A DNA stretch of 46,619 bases from CAYMUR01 sp964393615 (GCA_964393615.1 CAYMUR010000033.1:1-46619); one strand, 5' to 3'. Counted from the stretch's first letter, positions 1 through 9,592 are shown. The notes: generated by a model not told the origin, from the sequence alone. A program made the numbers and translations.

Positions 1-2
1 TT

Positions 3-515
3 GAGCATGAAGGTTTTCAAGTGTCCGATGCTGACAATGGCATTTACTTTCGCCCTGGTTCCAACAACACTATTCTGGTGGGTAGTGAAGATCCTGAGTG
101 CGATCCGCCCGAATGGATCAATGACCCAGACCACTTTGACCCGGATATTACGGACTCACAGTGGACAGCACACGTCTCAAGACTGACACGTCGCGTGGCT
201 CACCTCAACATTCCTGATGAAAAAACAGGATTTGCTGCATTGTATGATGTTTCTGATGATTGGATTCCGATCTACGACAAATCGGACCTGCAGGGATTCT
301 ACATGGCAATAGGAACGAGTGGCAACCAATTCAAAGTAGGTCCCCTGGCCGGTTATGTGATGGCCGAGCTCATTGATCGCTGTGAAAACGGTCACGATCA
401 TGACAGCGATCCGGTCGTGGTCACGGGCCCCTATACCAAACTACGATTGAACATGGGGCATTATTCACGTCGACGCCAGATCAACCCCAACAGCAGTTTT
501 TCGGTTCGAGGATAA
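3..515 (+). CDS. FAD-dependent oxidoreductase (DAO family), C-terminal part
   Basis: The reading frame is open from the left edge, so the true start and the N-terminal FAD-binding fold lie outside the window. The visible last ~170 residues end in a pattern (GFYMAIGTSGNQFKVGPLAGYVMAELI split around residues 92-118 of the visible part) that is typical of the closing FAD-contacting strand and helix of the D-amino-acid oxidase / sarcosine oxidase fold. There the flavin ring meets a Gly-rich loop and the helix that follows. Substrate cannot be told from this part. It would oxidise an amine or amino acid in the cytoplasm. The following aldo/keto reductase is on the other strand and converges with it. 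Confidence 0.7.
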   Translation, partial: EHEGFQVSDADNGIYFRPGSNNTILVGSEDPECDPPEWINDPDHFDPDITDSQWTAHVSRLTRRVAHLNIPDEKTGFAALYDVSDDWIPIYDKSDLQGFYMAIGTSGNQFKVGPLAGYVMAELIDRCENGHDHDSDPVVVTGPYTKLRLNMGHYSRRRQINPNSSFSVRG

Positions 516-617
516 CCGTCAGCACCTTAGTCTGACATCTGGTAAAACGGTCGGACAAATCCAATCGTGTCCCCTGGTGAAAGTACACTCCCGTCGAGGA
601 GAGGCCTGATCTTTACG

Positions 618-1619
618 TCAACGTGTACGCCCGGTGATCGGATACTGGGAGTCAGGAAACGATTTGCCACTGTGTTCTCCCGCTGGCACAAGACTGTCAA
701 CGAATGCCTCATCTTCTTCTGTAATCGCAATATCCAGGCAGCCAATATTATCGACACACTGCTGCATCGTCCGAGGTCCGATAATAATAGACGATACGAT
801 CGGATTGGCCAGCACCCATGCCAAGGCAAATTGAGAGGTTTGGACTCCCTTTTTCTCACAGTAATTGTCAATTTGTTGTGCGACCTCAATGCTGGCTTCA
901 CGTAATTCAGCCTGCTGCATACGTGGATCCTTGCGCGCAGCACGTGTCCCTTCGGGGTACTCACCAAATTTCTTGTATTTGCCTGTCAGAATACCACGGG
1001 CCAACGGGCTGTAGCTGACGACGCCAATCCCGTATTCGCGACACAATGGCAATAATTCGACTTCAATATCGCGATTCACAATGTTGTAGAGTGGTTGAAT
1101 ACAGGCAAAACGGTTCAAGTTCAGCCTGTCGCTAGCCCACAAAGATTCACAAAGTCGCCAGGCTCGAAAATTCGAACACGCGATGTAATGCACTTTGCCG
1201 CTATGCACCATATCGTCCATGGCTCGTAATGTTTCGTCGATGGGCGTTTGGTAATCAGGGGTGTGGGTGTAATAAACGTCAATATAATCTGTGCCCAGCC
1301 GCCGAAGACTGGCGTTCAATTCATGCATCAGATGAACACGACTGGCGCCCTGTTCATTCGGCCCTTTGCCCATCGGATGGCGGCCCTTTGTCGCTAGAAC
1401 AACTTTTGCACGTCGATCGGCAATCGCTTTACCTACGACACGCTCCGATTCACCTTGGTTATATACGTTTGCTGTGTCGAGAAAATTGATACCCTCATCG
1501 ATCGCATGGTGAATAATCTGTACCGATTCTGCCTCATCCGTGGGACCACCAAACATCATCGTGCCCAAACAGAACGGAGATACTCGAACACCACACTTGC
1601 CCAGGGTCTTGTATTGCAT
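618..1619 (-). CDS. Aldo/keto reductase
   Basis: A complete 333-residue NADPH-dependent aldo/keto reductase of the (beta/alpha)8 type. The catalytic tetrad is visible: Asp48 in FLDTANVY, Tyr53, Lys78 in LATKGR and His119 in YYTHTPD. The C-terminal cofactor loop IIGPRTMQQ, which holds the adenosine phosphate, is present near residue 278. Length matches the family (~310-340). The ATG is preceded by AGGAA eight bases upstream, which supports this start. It resembles the YajO/Tas-like group that reduces carbonyls of small sugars or aldehydes. The physiological substrate is not evident. It is monocistronic, converging with the upstream oxidoreductase fragment and lying downstream of the PQQ-repeat gene on the same strand. 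Confidence 0.9.
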   Translation of the reverse strand: MQYKTLGKCGVRVSPFCLGTMMFGGPTDEAESVQIIHHAIDEGINFLDTANVYNQGESERVVGKAIADRRAKVVLATKGRHPMGKGPNEQGASRVHLMHELNASLRRLGTDYIDVYYTHTPDYQTPIDETLRAMDDMVHSGKVHYIACSNFRAWRLCESLWASDRLNLNRFACIQPLYNIVNRDIEVELLPLCREYGIGVVSYSPLARGILTGKYKKFGEYPEGTRAARKDPRMQQAELREASIEVAQQIDNYCEKKGVQTSQFALAWVLANPIVSSIIIGPRTMQQCVDNIGCLDIAITEEDEAFVDSLVPAGEHSGKSFPDSQYPITGRTR

Positions 1620-1707
1620 GACTTTCTTTCCTATTGGAAAAATCAGAAATATTGATGACGGAATGTATACGCAGTGAGTTATATAAATCCAGAATGCGTT
1701 TTATACC

Positions 1708-2949
1708 CTACGGTACACCAGCGCCGAATCCGATGCAAAACAGATGGTGAGTGGTTCGCAGGTAGGGGGTTCCCTGCGACACAGCCGGCGAAGCAAAAAT
1801 TGGCTCGTCGAGCCGGTTACGTGCGACTCGTTCATATTTTCTTTGTTTGGCTTGTAGCACAATCGTATCACCCTCTTCATTACAAAAATAGATATGCTCA
1901 GCAGTGGCCACGGGAGAAGCCGTATATTTACCTGGAAAACGCCGCCGCCACACACGGCTTCCATCATGTGCATCCAAACAAGTGGCAATGCCCGCATCGT
2001 CGACAAGGTAATAAAAATCTCCCACCAGAATAGCGGAGGGCACAAAAGGTGTGCCATGAGAATTCTCCCACACTACATGTGTGTCAGACACATCACCCCG
2101 ACCGCCTGGTCGAATACTCATTGTCTTGCCACCAGGCCCGCTCACCACATAGATTAAACCATGACCAAACACTGGAGTGGGAATGCATTCATGCTGCATT
2201 CCAGTAACCGTCCACAATTTTGTTCCGGTCTTGGGTTCAAAAGCATCGATCTTGCGGGAACCACACAACAAAAGCTCACCGGTTCCCTGCTGGTTGACAG
2301 GCACAATCTGCGGTGACGACCAGGAAAGCCATTCATCTGGACGATCCACTTTCCAACGATCAGCGCCTGTCGTCTTCTCTACAGCCAGTACATAGGAACG
2401 CCCATAATGGTCACACTGTACGAGCACCATATCCTCGTACAGCAGAGGAGAACTGGTTGCTGAAAAACGATTTTCGAACTGCCCATATTCCGCAGCCAAC
2501 GATCGGTGCCACACTAAATGGCCATCTAAGGCAAGACAAAACAAATCACCGGTTCCAAAAAAGGCGTAAACGTGTTTTCCATCGGTCACGGGGGTAGGAC
2601 TGGCCATGCTGCTCTTGGTCACGTGATAGCGAGTCGGTGCAGTTCCCCACAATCGCTGATGCCAAAGCACTTTGCCATCCTGGCGTGCCAAACAAATGAT
2701 GTGTAGATCATCCTGACGGGGCCCGTCCGAAGACGTAAGAAGTATGCGATCCTCCCAAACAACCGGACTGGATATTCCCGCTCCTGGCAACCCAACTCGC
2801 CAACGCACCCCTTCCTGCTGAGACCAGTGGATTGGCACATGAGCCTCGGAACTTACCGCATTGCGGTTCGGTCCCCGCCAGCCGGACCAGTTTTCCGCTT
2901 GGACCACCACCGACATAATGGACATTAAAACAACAAGAAAACAAAACAT
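1708..2949 (-). CDS. Secreted PQQ-like beta-propeller repeat protein
   Basis: The frame could extend upstream to 3051, but the Met at 2949 begins a clean Sec signal peptide (MFCFLVVLMSIMSVVVQA followed by ENWSGWRGPNR), so that start is preferred. The mature part opens with the W-x-x-W-R-G-P-N-R motif common to planctomycete PQQ-repeat proteins. It then shows repeated blades with G-K-x-L-W, G-H-L-V-W and G-S-R-V-W signatures, each about 40-50 residues apart, as in BamB/quinoprotein propellers. It is likely a periplasmic scaffold or sugar-related protein rather than a true PQQ dehydrogenase, because the catalytic dehydrogenase features are not visible. Its upstream neighbour on the same strand is another exported protein. 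Confidence 0.8.
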   Translation of the reverse strand: MFCFLVVLMSIMSVVVQAENWSGWRGPNRNAVSSEAHVPIHWSQQEGVRWRVGLPGAGISSPVVWEDRILLTSSDGPRQDDLHIICLARQDGKVLWHQRLWGTAPTRYHVTKSSMASPTPVTDGKHVYAFFGTGDLFCLALDGHLVWHRSLAAEYGQFENRFSATSSPLLYEDMVLVQCDHYGRSYVLAVEKTTGADRWKVDRPDEWLSWSSPQIVPVNQQGTGELLLCGSRKIDAFEPKTGTKLWTVTGMQHECIPTPVFGHGLIYVVSGPGGKTMSIRPGGRGDVSDTHVVWENSHGTPFVPSAILVGDFYYLVDDAGIATCLDAHDGSRVWRRRFPGKYTASPVATAEHIYFCNEEGDTIVLQAKQRKYERVARNRLDEPIFASPAVSQGTPYLRTTHHLFCIGFGAGVP

Positions 2950-3087
2950 TTCTATTTGAGTTCCATGAAATCTATAGACCGATTTAAAAATTACCAATTC
3001 CGGAATGCGTCGCCCATCACAATTTATCAATTCGAGGTTTCCAACGACCATTGAAGCCGTACCTGGAAAACCAGATTTCCGGTTTTT

Positions 3088-4278
3088 TTATTCAGTCGAT
3101 TCTGGTAAAGCCGACTTGAGGATCACACCTGCGCCTGATGGGTCACAGAAACGCAAACGCATGGACCAGTTATTAGCCACCGCAGGATCCTGATGCTGTG
3201 GACCCTGGCAAACCTTGACCAGCAATCGATTACGGCCTTTCCGCAACAACGCAGGAACCGAAAAACGATCCAAACGTGTACCGTTGAGCCATTGCCGGCG
3301 GGAACAAATATTTTCTCCGTTCAACCATACAGACAGATTGTCATCCGCTCCACATCGCATTTGCACTTCCTGTTGCTGTGGAGAATCCAATTCCGTGTAA
3401 ACATAACACACGGCTTCTGCCGTCGGTGCTATCGCCTGGACGAAATTTACCTGTCCTAACCGGTCTTTTGTTTCAAGAAGGTTCCACTGGATTTCAGATC
3501 TGTCCACTCCAACATAACTGGCAGCCAGATCAATGGATTCTTCCGGCGGAAATCGCTTGTCAAAACCACTTTTTCCTGGAGCATCAAACGGACCAACCAC
3601 ATACCAACGCATGATAAAACCCATCTGTCTGGCAATATCAAATTCAAATCCCAACGCCTGGAGGCGATCGGCAGCGAAAGTAATTTGATCCACCTCCCTG
3701 GCATGTTTTAGTGCGGCCTGAAAATCCAATTTGGCTGATTCCGTGTCACCCTCATTTTGGAAGGCCGTACCACGATCCAAGACAAACTCGACCGCCTCTG
3801 ATCGAAACTCGGTATCGTCTAATAGTGTCGGCAAAATCGACTGGTAATACCCCGGCGTCAACTCTTCTACCAACCGTACAACGAGTCGCCTCGTTCGCCC
3901 GTGTCGACTCGCATCACGTATGAATTCCTGCAGCCACTCAGTAGGAAAATCAGGATCTTTTTCCTCCAATTCCTTGAAAACGATTCGCTCATATACTGTG
4001 CGGTACCAGTTGGCTGCAACAATGTCGGGAGTATTCATCGCAGTCAGCAATTCAGGAAGAATCTCAACATCGAGTTCGGCCAACTGGTCACTTGCCGTTC
4101 GCGCCATTGCCGAACCCACGCCTTGCGAGCCAACTCTGCCTATTGTCTCCAACAGACCAGCAATGTCATCTGTTTCTTCCGCCAGAACTGGCAATAAAGC
4201 CACTACACAAAAAACAAGGGCTGGCAAAGAAGACAAAGCAACATTGATATTTCTCAGAAAAACTAAGTTCATGAACAT
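3088..4278 (-). CDS. Exported helical-repeat protein with carbohydrate-binding-like C-terminal domain
   Basis: No named family is recognised with certainty. The start at 4278 is chosen because GTAAGGAG lies just upstream and the N-terminus then gives a signal peptide (hydrophobic stretch ending ALLPVLA-EE). An in-frame ATG six bases later would also fit. The first ~200 mature residues are helical with HEAT-like character, including a block rich in acidic and Arg residues. Near residue 230 begins WYVVGPFDAPGKSGFD, the opening of a jelly-roll domain seen at the end of many planctomycete exported proteins. It continues with WLNGE and GRNRLLVKV, as in galactose-binding-like folds. The role is unknown. 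It precedes the PQQ-repeat gene by ~140 bases and may be co-transcribed with it. Confidence 0.65.
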   Translation of the reverse strand: MFMNLVFLRNINVALSSLPALVFCVVALLPVLAEETDDIAGLLETIGRVGSQGVGSAMARTASDQLAELDVEILPELLTAMNTPDIVAANWYRTVYERIVFKELEEKDPDFPTEWLQEFIRDASRHGRTRRLVVRLVEELTPGYYQSILPTLLDDTEFRSEAVEFVLDRGTAFQNEGDTESAKLDFQAALKHAREVDQITFAADRLQALGFEFDIARQMGFIMRWYVVGPFDAPGKSGFDKRFPPEESIDLAASYVGVDRSEIQWNLLETKDRLGQVNFVQAIAPTAEAVCYVYTELDSPQQQEVQMRCGADDNLSVWLNGENICSRRQWLNGTRLDRFSVPALLRKGRNRLLVKVCQGPQHQDPAVANNWSMRLRFCDPSGAGVILKSALPESTE

Positions 4279-4323
4279 TTTTCTCCTTACAAAAGGGTAC
4301 CCCATTACAGCCTGATGTACCAT

Positions 4324-4912
4324 ATGACGCCTACTGGCACCGTTTATGAAAATGCGTGCTGGTCAACAGCAATTGCAAAGAGTTCATGCATGGACCAGCG
4401 ACTCCCCATCCATTACACGAAATATTTCATCACGAGTAATGGACGTGAACTCACATGGCCACACATCGGAACCATTTAGTTTGACATACTGTTAACGTAT
4501 CATCCTCGGACAACGGGACATGCTGAAAATAAGTCGTGATGGAAAGCTCGTCTTTAGAACAAAATGTACTCAGGATTGCCCCATCCAACGAATCGTGTTA
4601 CTATCGGCGTGCGTAAAAACACTGTTGAAATCAGGACAATACTGGCCGGTATTTCGCTCACGGGGAAAAGCCAACGTTGCAATCCGGTAGACCCAACAAA
4701 TCCCAATCACGCGTCGTGGACGAATCATCAACTGTTTGCAATTTCTTTTATTCACCGAAGACCAGCAGGACACGACTTCGAATCCTATTGCTCCCATTTT
4801 GGTACCTATCACAATATCGCTTCTAACAAAGCGGCATTCTCCAGAGGAGTGGACAGGCCAGGGACCAGACGGACTAATGAACCGTTGCACCCGGTGACGG
4901 CGAGTGCGAGGC
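4324..4912. other. Long intergenic region without a convincing gene
   Basis: About 590 bases separate the divergent exported-protein and metallophosphoesterase genes. Open frames exist on both strands but show no family motifs and contradict each other. On the minus strand around 4360-4480 a stretch translates to KLNGSDVWPCEFTSITRDE, which has a protein-like composition, but stops flank it and no family was recognised. It may be decayed coding sequence. Promoters for both flanking genes should lie here. Confidence 0.4.
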
Positions 4913-5644
4913 ATGACCAAACGTGGCATCTTTACGTCCGATTTCCACATGTTCACGGATCGGTCCGTCGTCGAGTCCATCCTGCCAAATCTTGAAAAAG
5001 TTGCTAAAAGCGCAGACTTAATTGTGTTAGGGGGCGATATCGTTGACTTCAAATGGAGCCGACTACCCGATCAAGAGCAAACCGAACTGGCTGCAATCAA
5101 ATGGTTACAAAATTTTTCGGCCCAATATCGCAATAAGCAAATCATTTATTTGATCGGCAACCATGACTGGGCGCCCAGTTACCTCACACGGTTAAACCAT
5201 CTTGCCACAATGAACAGCCATGTTGAAATCTACAAGTACTGGTATCGACAAGGAGATGCGTTGTTTTTACATGGTGACGTGACAAACACCCCGCCAAACC
5301 ACGATTCCTTAAAATACCGTCGTTCCAATGGCACCCATCAGCGAAAGAAGGGGCGTCTTCAAAACAGCTTGTACAGCTTGATATTTTTCTTGCGGTTACC
5401 CGTTTTAATCAACTATCTACTCAATCGAAACGACCGTATCTGCAAGCACCTGCTGCAATATTTACAGAACGAGGGATTACTCGATGGTACCATTCGACGT
5501 GTCTTCTTTGGACACACTCACTCGGTCATCAACCATTTTGAGTTGGAGGGACTGACATTCTTTAACAGTGGAGCCCCGTTAAAATATTTGGCTAGTGAAA
5601 TCTTGCAATTTGAAATCGAAGGAGATTTCTCTGATGGAAGATAG
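4913..5644 (+). CDS. Calcineurin-like metallophosphoesterase (LpxH-like)
   Basis: All five metal-binding blocks of the family are present, in order: S-D-F-H (Asp13, His15 counted from the GTG at 4904), G-G-D (Asp45), G-N-H-D (residues 85-88), H-G-D (His123) and G-H-T-H (203-206). The layout and the Leu/Arg-rich amphipathic stretch at residues 150-185 recall UDP-2,3-diacylglucosamine hydrolase (LpxH), a peripheral membrane enzyme of lipid A synthesis. A related phosphatase function is possible. ATG at 4913 is used; the GTG three codons upstream is an alternative. The next gene, 77 bases downstream, makes phospholipid head groups or phosphodiester lipids, so a lipid substrate is plausible. Confidence 0.8.
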   Translation: MTKRGIFTSDFHMFTDRSVVESILPNLEKVAKSADLIVLGGDIVDFKWSRLPDQEQTELAAIKWLQNFSAQYRNKQIIYLIGNHDWAPSYLTRLNHLATMNSHVEIYKYWYRQGDALFLHGDVTNTPPNHDSLKYRRSNGTHQRKKGRLQNSLYSLIFFLRLPVLINYLLNRNDRICKHLLQYLQNEGLLDGTIRRVFFGHTHSVINHFELEGLTFFNSGAPLKYLASEILQFEIEGDFSDGR

Positions 5645-5720
5645 TTAGAAAATGGTAGCCGATTGTTATGCAGAGGGCGAGCGAACCAAAATGGTTTGAT
5701 TTCAACAACTCCGCGCTCGT

Positions 5721-6311
5721 GTGCTGAACCCACTTTTGAAACGATTGGCCCTGCTCCATATCACGGCAAACCACATCACAGTTCTCTCGTTTCTGACAGG
5801 CATGAGCTTTTGCGTGGTTTGGTACTATTCACGTTTAGGAGCCATGGTCTGTATATTGCTCCACGTCATTCTGGATGGCCTGGACGGTCCCGTGGCGCGC
5901 TCCCAGGGAACCGCCTCCGCCCAAGGCTTGTTGACCGATTCAATGTGTGATCAAATCATCGTCACGGCATCGATGATCTGCCTGGTTCAGTACGAGTACG
6001 TAACCATTATCGCAGGCTCGATTTATATTTTCACCTACGCGATGGTCGTTGGATTTGCGATGGTTCGTAACGCGTTGCAACAACCTTATAGCTGGGTAGT
6101 GCGCCCAAGATTTTTGGTTTTTGCCTGGCTGCATTGGATTTGCGGGTTCTCCCAACGTTTGGTTGGAACAGTACACTTGAGTACTTTTTGTGGTGCTGTA
6201 ACGTACTACTTGTTTACAAATTGTCCACAGGGTTCTTTGCCATACGACAGGCTTTGGGTGGAAAATAGTCTGCCGCTTCTTGCATTGCGTGCAGTCGATA
6301 AACCACCGTGA
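5721..6311 (+). CDS. CDP-alcohol phosphatidyltransferase
   Basis: Residues 52-77 carry the complete family signature D-x2-D-G-x2-A-R-x8-G-x3-D-x3-D (Asp52, Asp55, Gly56, Ala59, Arg60, Gly69, Asp73, Asp77). This binds the divalent metal and CDP for transfer of a phosphatidyl or phospho group to an alcohol. Hydrophobic segments before and after it fit a multi-pass inner membrane enzyme. At 196 residues from the GTG it is at the short end of the family, and the frame is open upstream only to a stop at 5697. An ATG at 5668 opens a neighbouring frame (MQRASEPKWFDFNNSA) that stops at once, so the N-terminus may be broken by a small frameshift. The alcohol acceptor cannot be told. Confidence 0.8.
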   Translation: MLNPLLKRLALLHITANHITVLSFLTGMSFCVVWYYSRLGAMVCILLHVILDGLDGPVARSQGTASAQGLLTDSMCDQIIVTASMICLVQYEYVTIIAGSIYIFTYAMVVGFAMVRNALQQPYSWVVRPRFLVFAWLHWICGFSQRLVGTVHLSTFCGAVTYYLFTNCPQGSLPYDRLWVENSLPLLALRAVDKPP

Positions 6312-6630
6312 TTTTCCACGATTGCTACAACGCAATCCGCACCAATGCAACGCACTGCAACACACTGCAACACAGAGCTAACAAGCGTTTCAGAAATCTC
6401 ATGGTGCCAGACTGCTAATCAGAAATCCGTCTAAGCCATCGATTGTTTTTAAAACACATATCTGGCGAAAAACGACTATTATCGTAGCGACACATTCCCG
6501 TTGCCACTTGCACCACTAGTACAGTTCCGGAAAGAATTCGGGGGCGTGTGCAGATTTTACTTATTCAATCTATCGTAAATGGTTTGTTGCCTGGCAGCGT
6601 CGTTCGAGCGTAGACATTACATCCCTATGA
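6312..6630. other. Intergenic region between convergent genes, with a short tandem repeat
   Basis: No coding sequence is supported. Positions 6346-6375 hold three 10-base units: tgcaacgcac, tgcaacacac and tgcaacacag. No clear GC stem followed by a T run was found for either converging gene. Confidence 0.45.
6346..6375. repeat. Three-copy 10-base tandem repeat
   Basis: The units tgcaacgcac, tgcaacacac and tgcaacacag differ at one or two positions. They lie just past the stop of the phosphatidyltransferase gene. This is most simply replication slippage. Confidence 0.6.
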
Positions 6631-8151
6631 TCATTCTATTGGCTCCATGAACTGAAAAGCATACAACTTGCAATCTTGCATATAAAAACGCAAACGTAGG
6701 GCCCGATCAGCCAGCGAACGGAGGTCACCCCCAGTCTGCCAACGAACTGGCATACGTACTGAATTTCCATTGAGAGCAATAGCATCCGCTTTGCCGAATC
6801 CTGCAATCGGCTCATTGTGTTCGTCAAGCAATTCAACGCGGACAGTTCCCCCTCCACTGGTTTCCAAGTTCAATTCCAGGCGGCCGCCCGAAAACCGGAC
6901 CAGAGGTGTCGTGATTTGACCGCCACGATAATCGGCATCGGCTGAAACAAACCCGTCCAAACGAAGCACCGCACGACCAATGCCAGTCAGATGGACGCCA
7001 TCGGCCGCCTCGTCAATTAGGCGGTCATGGTCTTGGTTAGTACCGACATAATAAATCCACAATTCGTCTCCCATACGAATTGGATGAGGCATGGCCCAGA
7101 CAAAACGCGAGTCAAATCTCCCAGCGGGTCCTGTCGCCATGAACGGTTTTCGCTGGCCAATTCGCTGAAATTGTTTACCGTCCCGACTGACAGCCAGCCT
7201 CACATCGAATTCCGAGGGTCCCAAGCCTTTTGCCGAAGACCGCGACTGCCAATGCCAAAACGCTTGGGCCAACATTATATAAACGTCTTCGGCTCCTGGA
7301 CAGAGAAACACGTTAGCTCCATAAAAGTCTACCGGCGGTTGTGGTGTACCAGTCTCGTGTGTCGCCAGGTCAATTTCATCTGCTTGCATTACTACGTGTT
7401 CGTTATCCCAGTGTAATAGATCGTCTGACTCGATACGACGCACCGCTCGGTAACTGGCCAGTCGCGGTTCCTGCATAAACCAACGACGTGTGTACATCGC
7501 GTAACGCTCGACTTTGGGATCCCAAAAGACAATGGTTTGGGTGTCCCAACCGCCCGGCCCAGGATTAATCGTCGCTAGTTTTTTCCAGTGGATTCCATCC
7601 GGTGAACTGTGCATGTGCAGTTCAGCACTGGGATAGACTTTCGCCTGGTTCTTATAACGATGTTCCGCATCTGCATGAGGGTCAATCCAGACGGAACAGC
7701 CACCAATCGGACCGGGTAACACGACAGCATTTTCCTTGGAGCCGTTCAGGGCATACAAACCGAGTTTCGGTTTCGTGAAATGAATTCCGTCACGAGACTC
7801 CGCATAATTGACTCGTAAATTTCGCCAAGGGTCGGTATCTATTGGCTGGCGAAAGTCGTACCAAATCTTTACCTTGCCATCTATTTTCAGGACGGTGGAA
7901 TAAACCCCGACCGCCTGCCCCTGTTCCCAGGGCTGATCAGTCGTGAGCAAAACCTCACCGTCCCGCCGTGGTGGATTCATAACCAGTTCGACCCCAGAGC
8001 GATTGGCAATCAAGTGGCTGTCGACGAACAATTGTTTTCGTGAACCAATATCAATGCATTCCGGCTGTTTCGGCTCGGCACATCGAACCGAAACTCCTCC
8101 TAGCAGCACAACCGAAACAAGCAATAATCCGGCAATACAATCTCTTCGCAT
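6631..8151 (-). CDS. Secreted glycoside hydrolase-like protein (GH43/GH32 five-bladed propeller type)
   Basis: The start at 8151 is fixed by AGGAGG seven bases upstream and by an immediate Sec signal peptide (MRRDCIAGLLLVSVVLLGG...). The mature protein (about 480 residues) opens with DIGSRKQLFVDSHLI, a hallmark of a large planctomycete family annotated as GH43/GH32-like. It then shows repeated blade motifs such as KIWYDFR, ESRDGIHF, SSPDGIHWKK, VFWDPKVERYAMYTRR and AVSRDGKQF, followed by a beta-sandwich end (GGTVRVELLDEHNEPIAGF). It probably acts on, or binds, glycans in the periplasm. Catalytic carboxylates cannot be assigned with confidence. It is divergent from the amidohydrolase gene, with ~300 bases between. 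Confidence 0.75.
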   Translation of the reverse strand: MRRDCIAGLLLVSVVLLGGVSVRCAEPKQPECIDIGSRKQLFVDSHLIANRSGVELVMNPPRRDGEVLLTTDQPWEQGQAVGVYSTVLKIDGKVKIWYDFRQPIDTDPWRNLRVNYAESRDGIHFTKPKLGLYALNGSKENAVVLPGPIGGCSVWIDPHADAEHRYKNQAKVYPSAELHMHSSPDGIHWKKLATINPGPGGWDTQTIVFWDPKVERYAMYTRRWFMQEPRLASYRAVRRIESDDLLHWDNEHVVMQADEIDLATHETGTPQPPVDFYGANVFLCPGAEDVYIMLAQAFWHWQSRSSAKGLGPSEFDVRLAVSRDGKQFQRIGQRKPFMATGPAGRFDSRFVWAMPHPIRMGDELWIYYVGTNQDHDRLIDEAADGVHLTGIGRAVLRLDGFVSADADYRGGQITTPLVRFSGGRLELNLETSGGGTVRVELLDEHNEPIAGFGKADAIALNGNSVRMPVRWQTGGDLRSLADRALRLRFYMQDCKLYAFQFMEPIE

Positions 8152-8158
8152 GATCCTG

Positions 8159-8164
8159 CCTCCT
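8159..8164 (-). promoter_or_regulatory. Shine-Dalgarno AGGAGG deciding the start at 8151
   Basis: On the minus strand AGGAGG lies seven bases from the ATG at 8151, which rules out the longer frame beginning at 8205. Confidence 0.8.
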
Positions 8165-8445
8165 CTGCACTTTGCCATAAGAGCTGGTATTGAACACAAG
8201 TACATGTTCTACGCTGATCCGGTTAAAAGGTCATTCGCAGAGAACATATTTCGCCACAATCGTTCAGCACATCAATGTACTGAAACACGACAGGCACTGC
8301 AAACAGACAGCGCAGTAACAGACTTTCCAAGGCAGTGACAAGATTTTGCCACCAAACGCGGACTTGATCCCAAGGACATGTGCTTTATCATACACGATAT
8401 TCCTGGAACGATTTAGTCATTTTTTTTTACCTCAAGGGTGCCATC

Positions 8446-9429
8446 ATGAATCCCAACGATTTGTCTTATTGGAATAATTCAGCAAAACCGAATTTTTCTC
8501 GACGTGAGCTGTTGCAAGGTGGCATCGCCGCTTCGTGTGGAATGCTCCTGCCTCGTGTTACTCCTGGTGACTTAGCGGCAGCTCAGACCAGCCATGAAAA
8601 GGGTTGGATTGACGCACATTCGCACATCTGGTCACGAGACATTCATCGCTTCCCCCTGGCAGCAGGACAAACCCTGGACGATTTGAGCCCATCCAGTTTT
8701 ACTTCGGAGGAACTACTCGACGCTGCCCAACCAATCGGTGTCACTCGCGTCGTTCTCATCCAGCACGACGTGTACCACGCGTTTGACAATACCTACTTAA
8801 TCCACGAAGCTCGGCGGTTTCCCGGAACGTTCAGGGTCGTAGGAAAAGTAGATGACACAAAGCCGCACCCAGACCGGCTGATGCGCCAGCTGTTCAAACA
8901 GCACGTTACGTCCTTTCGCATTACGCCTCGATTGGGAGACAATTGGCTCAAGGGATCCGGAATGGTCGCCATGTGGAAATGCGCTGCCGATACGCGCCAA
9001 GCGATCGGCTGCTTGATCGATGCGGAACATTTAGCAAGCGTGGATGCGATGTGCGAACAACATCCGGAGACACCTGTCGTGATCGATCATTTTGCCAGAA
9101 TTGGTATCGATGGCAACATTCGTGAAAAAGACGTTAACCAATTATGCCGTCTGGCACGCCACCCGTATACCTATGTCAAACTGTCGGCATACTATGGTTT
9201 GGGGGCAAAAAAACCACCTCATGACGAATTGATTCCAATGATTCGCCGGCTCTTCGAGACATTTGGACCCCAGCGACTGATGTGGGCCAGTGATGCTCCG
9301 TATCAACTGCAAGGCATCAACAACTATGCCGATTCTTTGGCGCTCATTCGAGACCGCATTCATTCTTTGACGGACGAGGACCGCATCTGGTTACTGAGAA
9401 AAACAGCGGAAAACGTTTATCATTTTTAA
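8446..9429 (+). CDS. Tat-exported amidohydrolase (COG3618-like, amidohydrolase 2)
   Basis: Start at 8446 is supported by AAGGG seven bases upstream. The N-terminus carries a twin-arginine signal (F-S-R-R-E-L-L-Q-G-G followed by a hydrophobic run), so the folded enzyme is probably exported to the periplasm. The barrel begins with W-I-D-A-H-S-H-I-W, the D-x-H-x-H-x-W metal site of the family. Later metal and catalytic positions are seen in V-V-I-D-H-F-A-R (strand 6 His) and M-W-A-S-D-A-P (final Asp). This group hydrolyses lactones or related small acids, often in sugar or aromatic acid breakdown. The substrate here is unknown. The MFS transporter 830 bases downstream could supply or export it. 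Confidence 0.85.
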   Translation: MNPNDLSYWNNSAKPNFSRRELLQGGIAASCGMLLPRVTPGDLAAAQTSHEKGWIDAHSHIWSRDIHRFPLAAGQTLDDLSPSSFTSEELLDAAQPIGVTRVVLIQHDVYHAFDNTYLIHEARRFPGTFRVVGKVDDTKPHPDRLMRQLFKQHVTSFRITPRLGDNWLKGSGMVAMWKCAADTRQAIGCLIDAEHLASVDAMCEQHPETPVVIDHFARIGIDGNIREKDVNQLCRLARHPYTYVKLSAYYGLGAKKPPHDELIPMIRRLFETFGPQRLMWASDAPYQLQGINNYADSLALIRDRIHSLTDEDRIWLLRKTAENVYHF

Positions 9430-9592
9430 ATCTGGGGGCACATTGCCCGGTATCCCGTATCAAGAGCACTGGATTAGGAAACTTGTTTCTGGATGGGATT
9501 TCAACCCCTTACAATTTTTTTATACAACACGGAACCGGAAAATTTCCCCTCTTTTGAAAGTGATATCCAGTGGCAGGTGACTCATTTAGATC

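Noticed and set aside
4564..4995. A plus-strand 143-residue frame
   Set aside because: It overlaps the metallophosphoesterase start, shows no family pattern and has no ribosome site.
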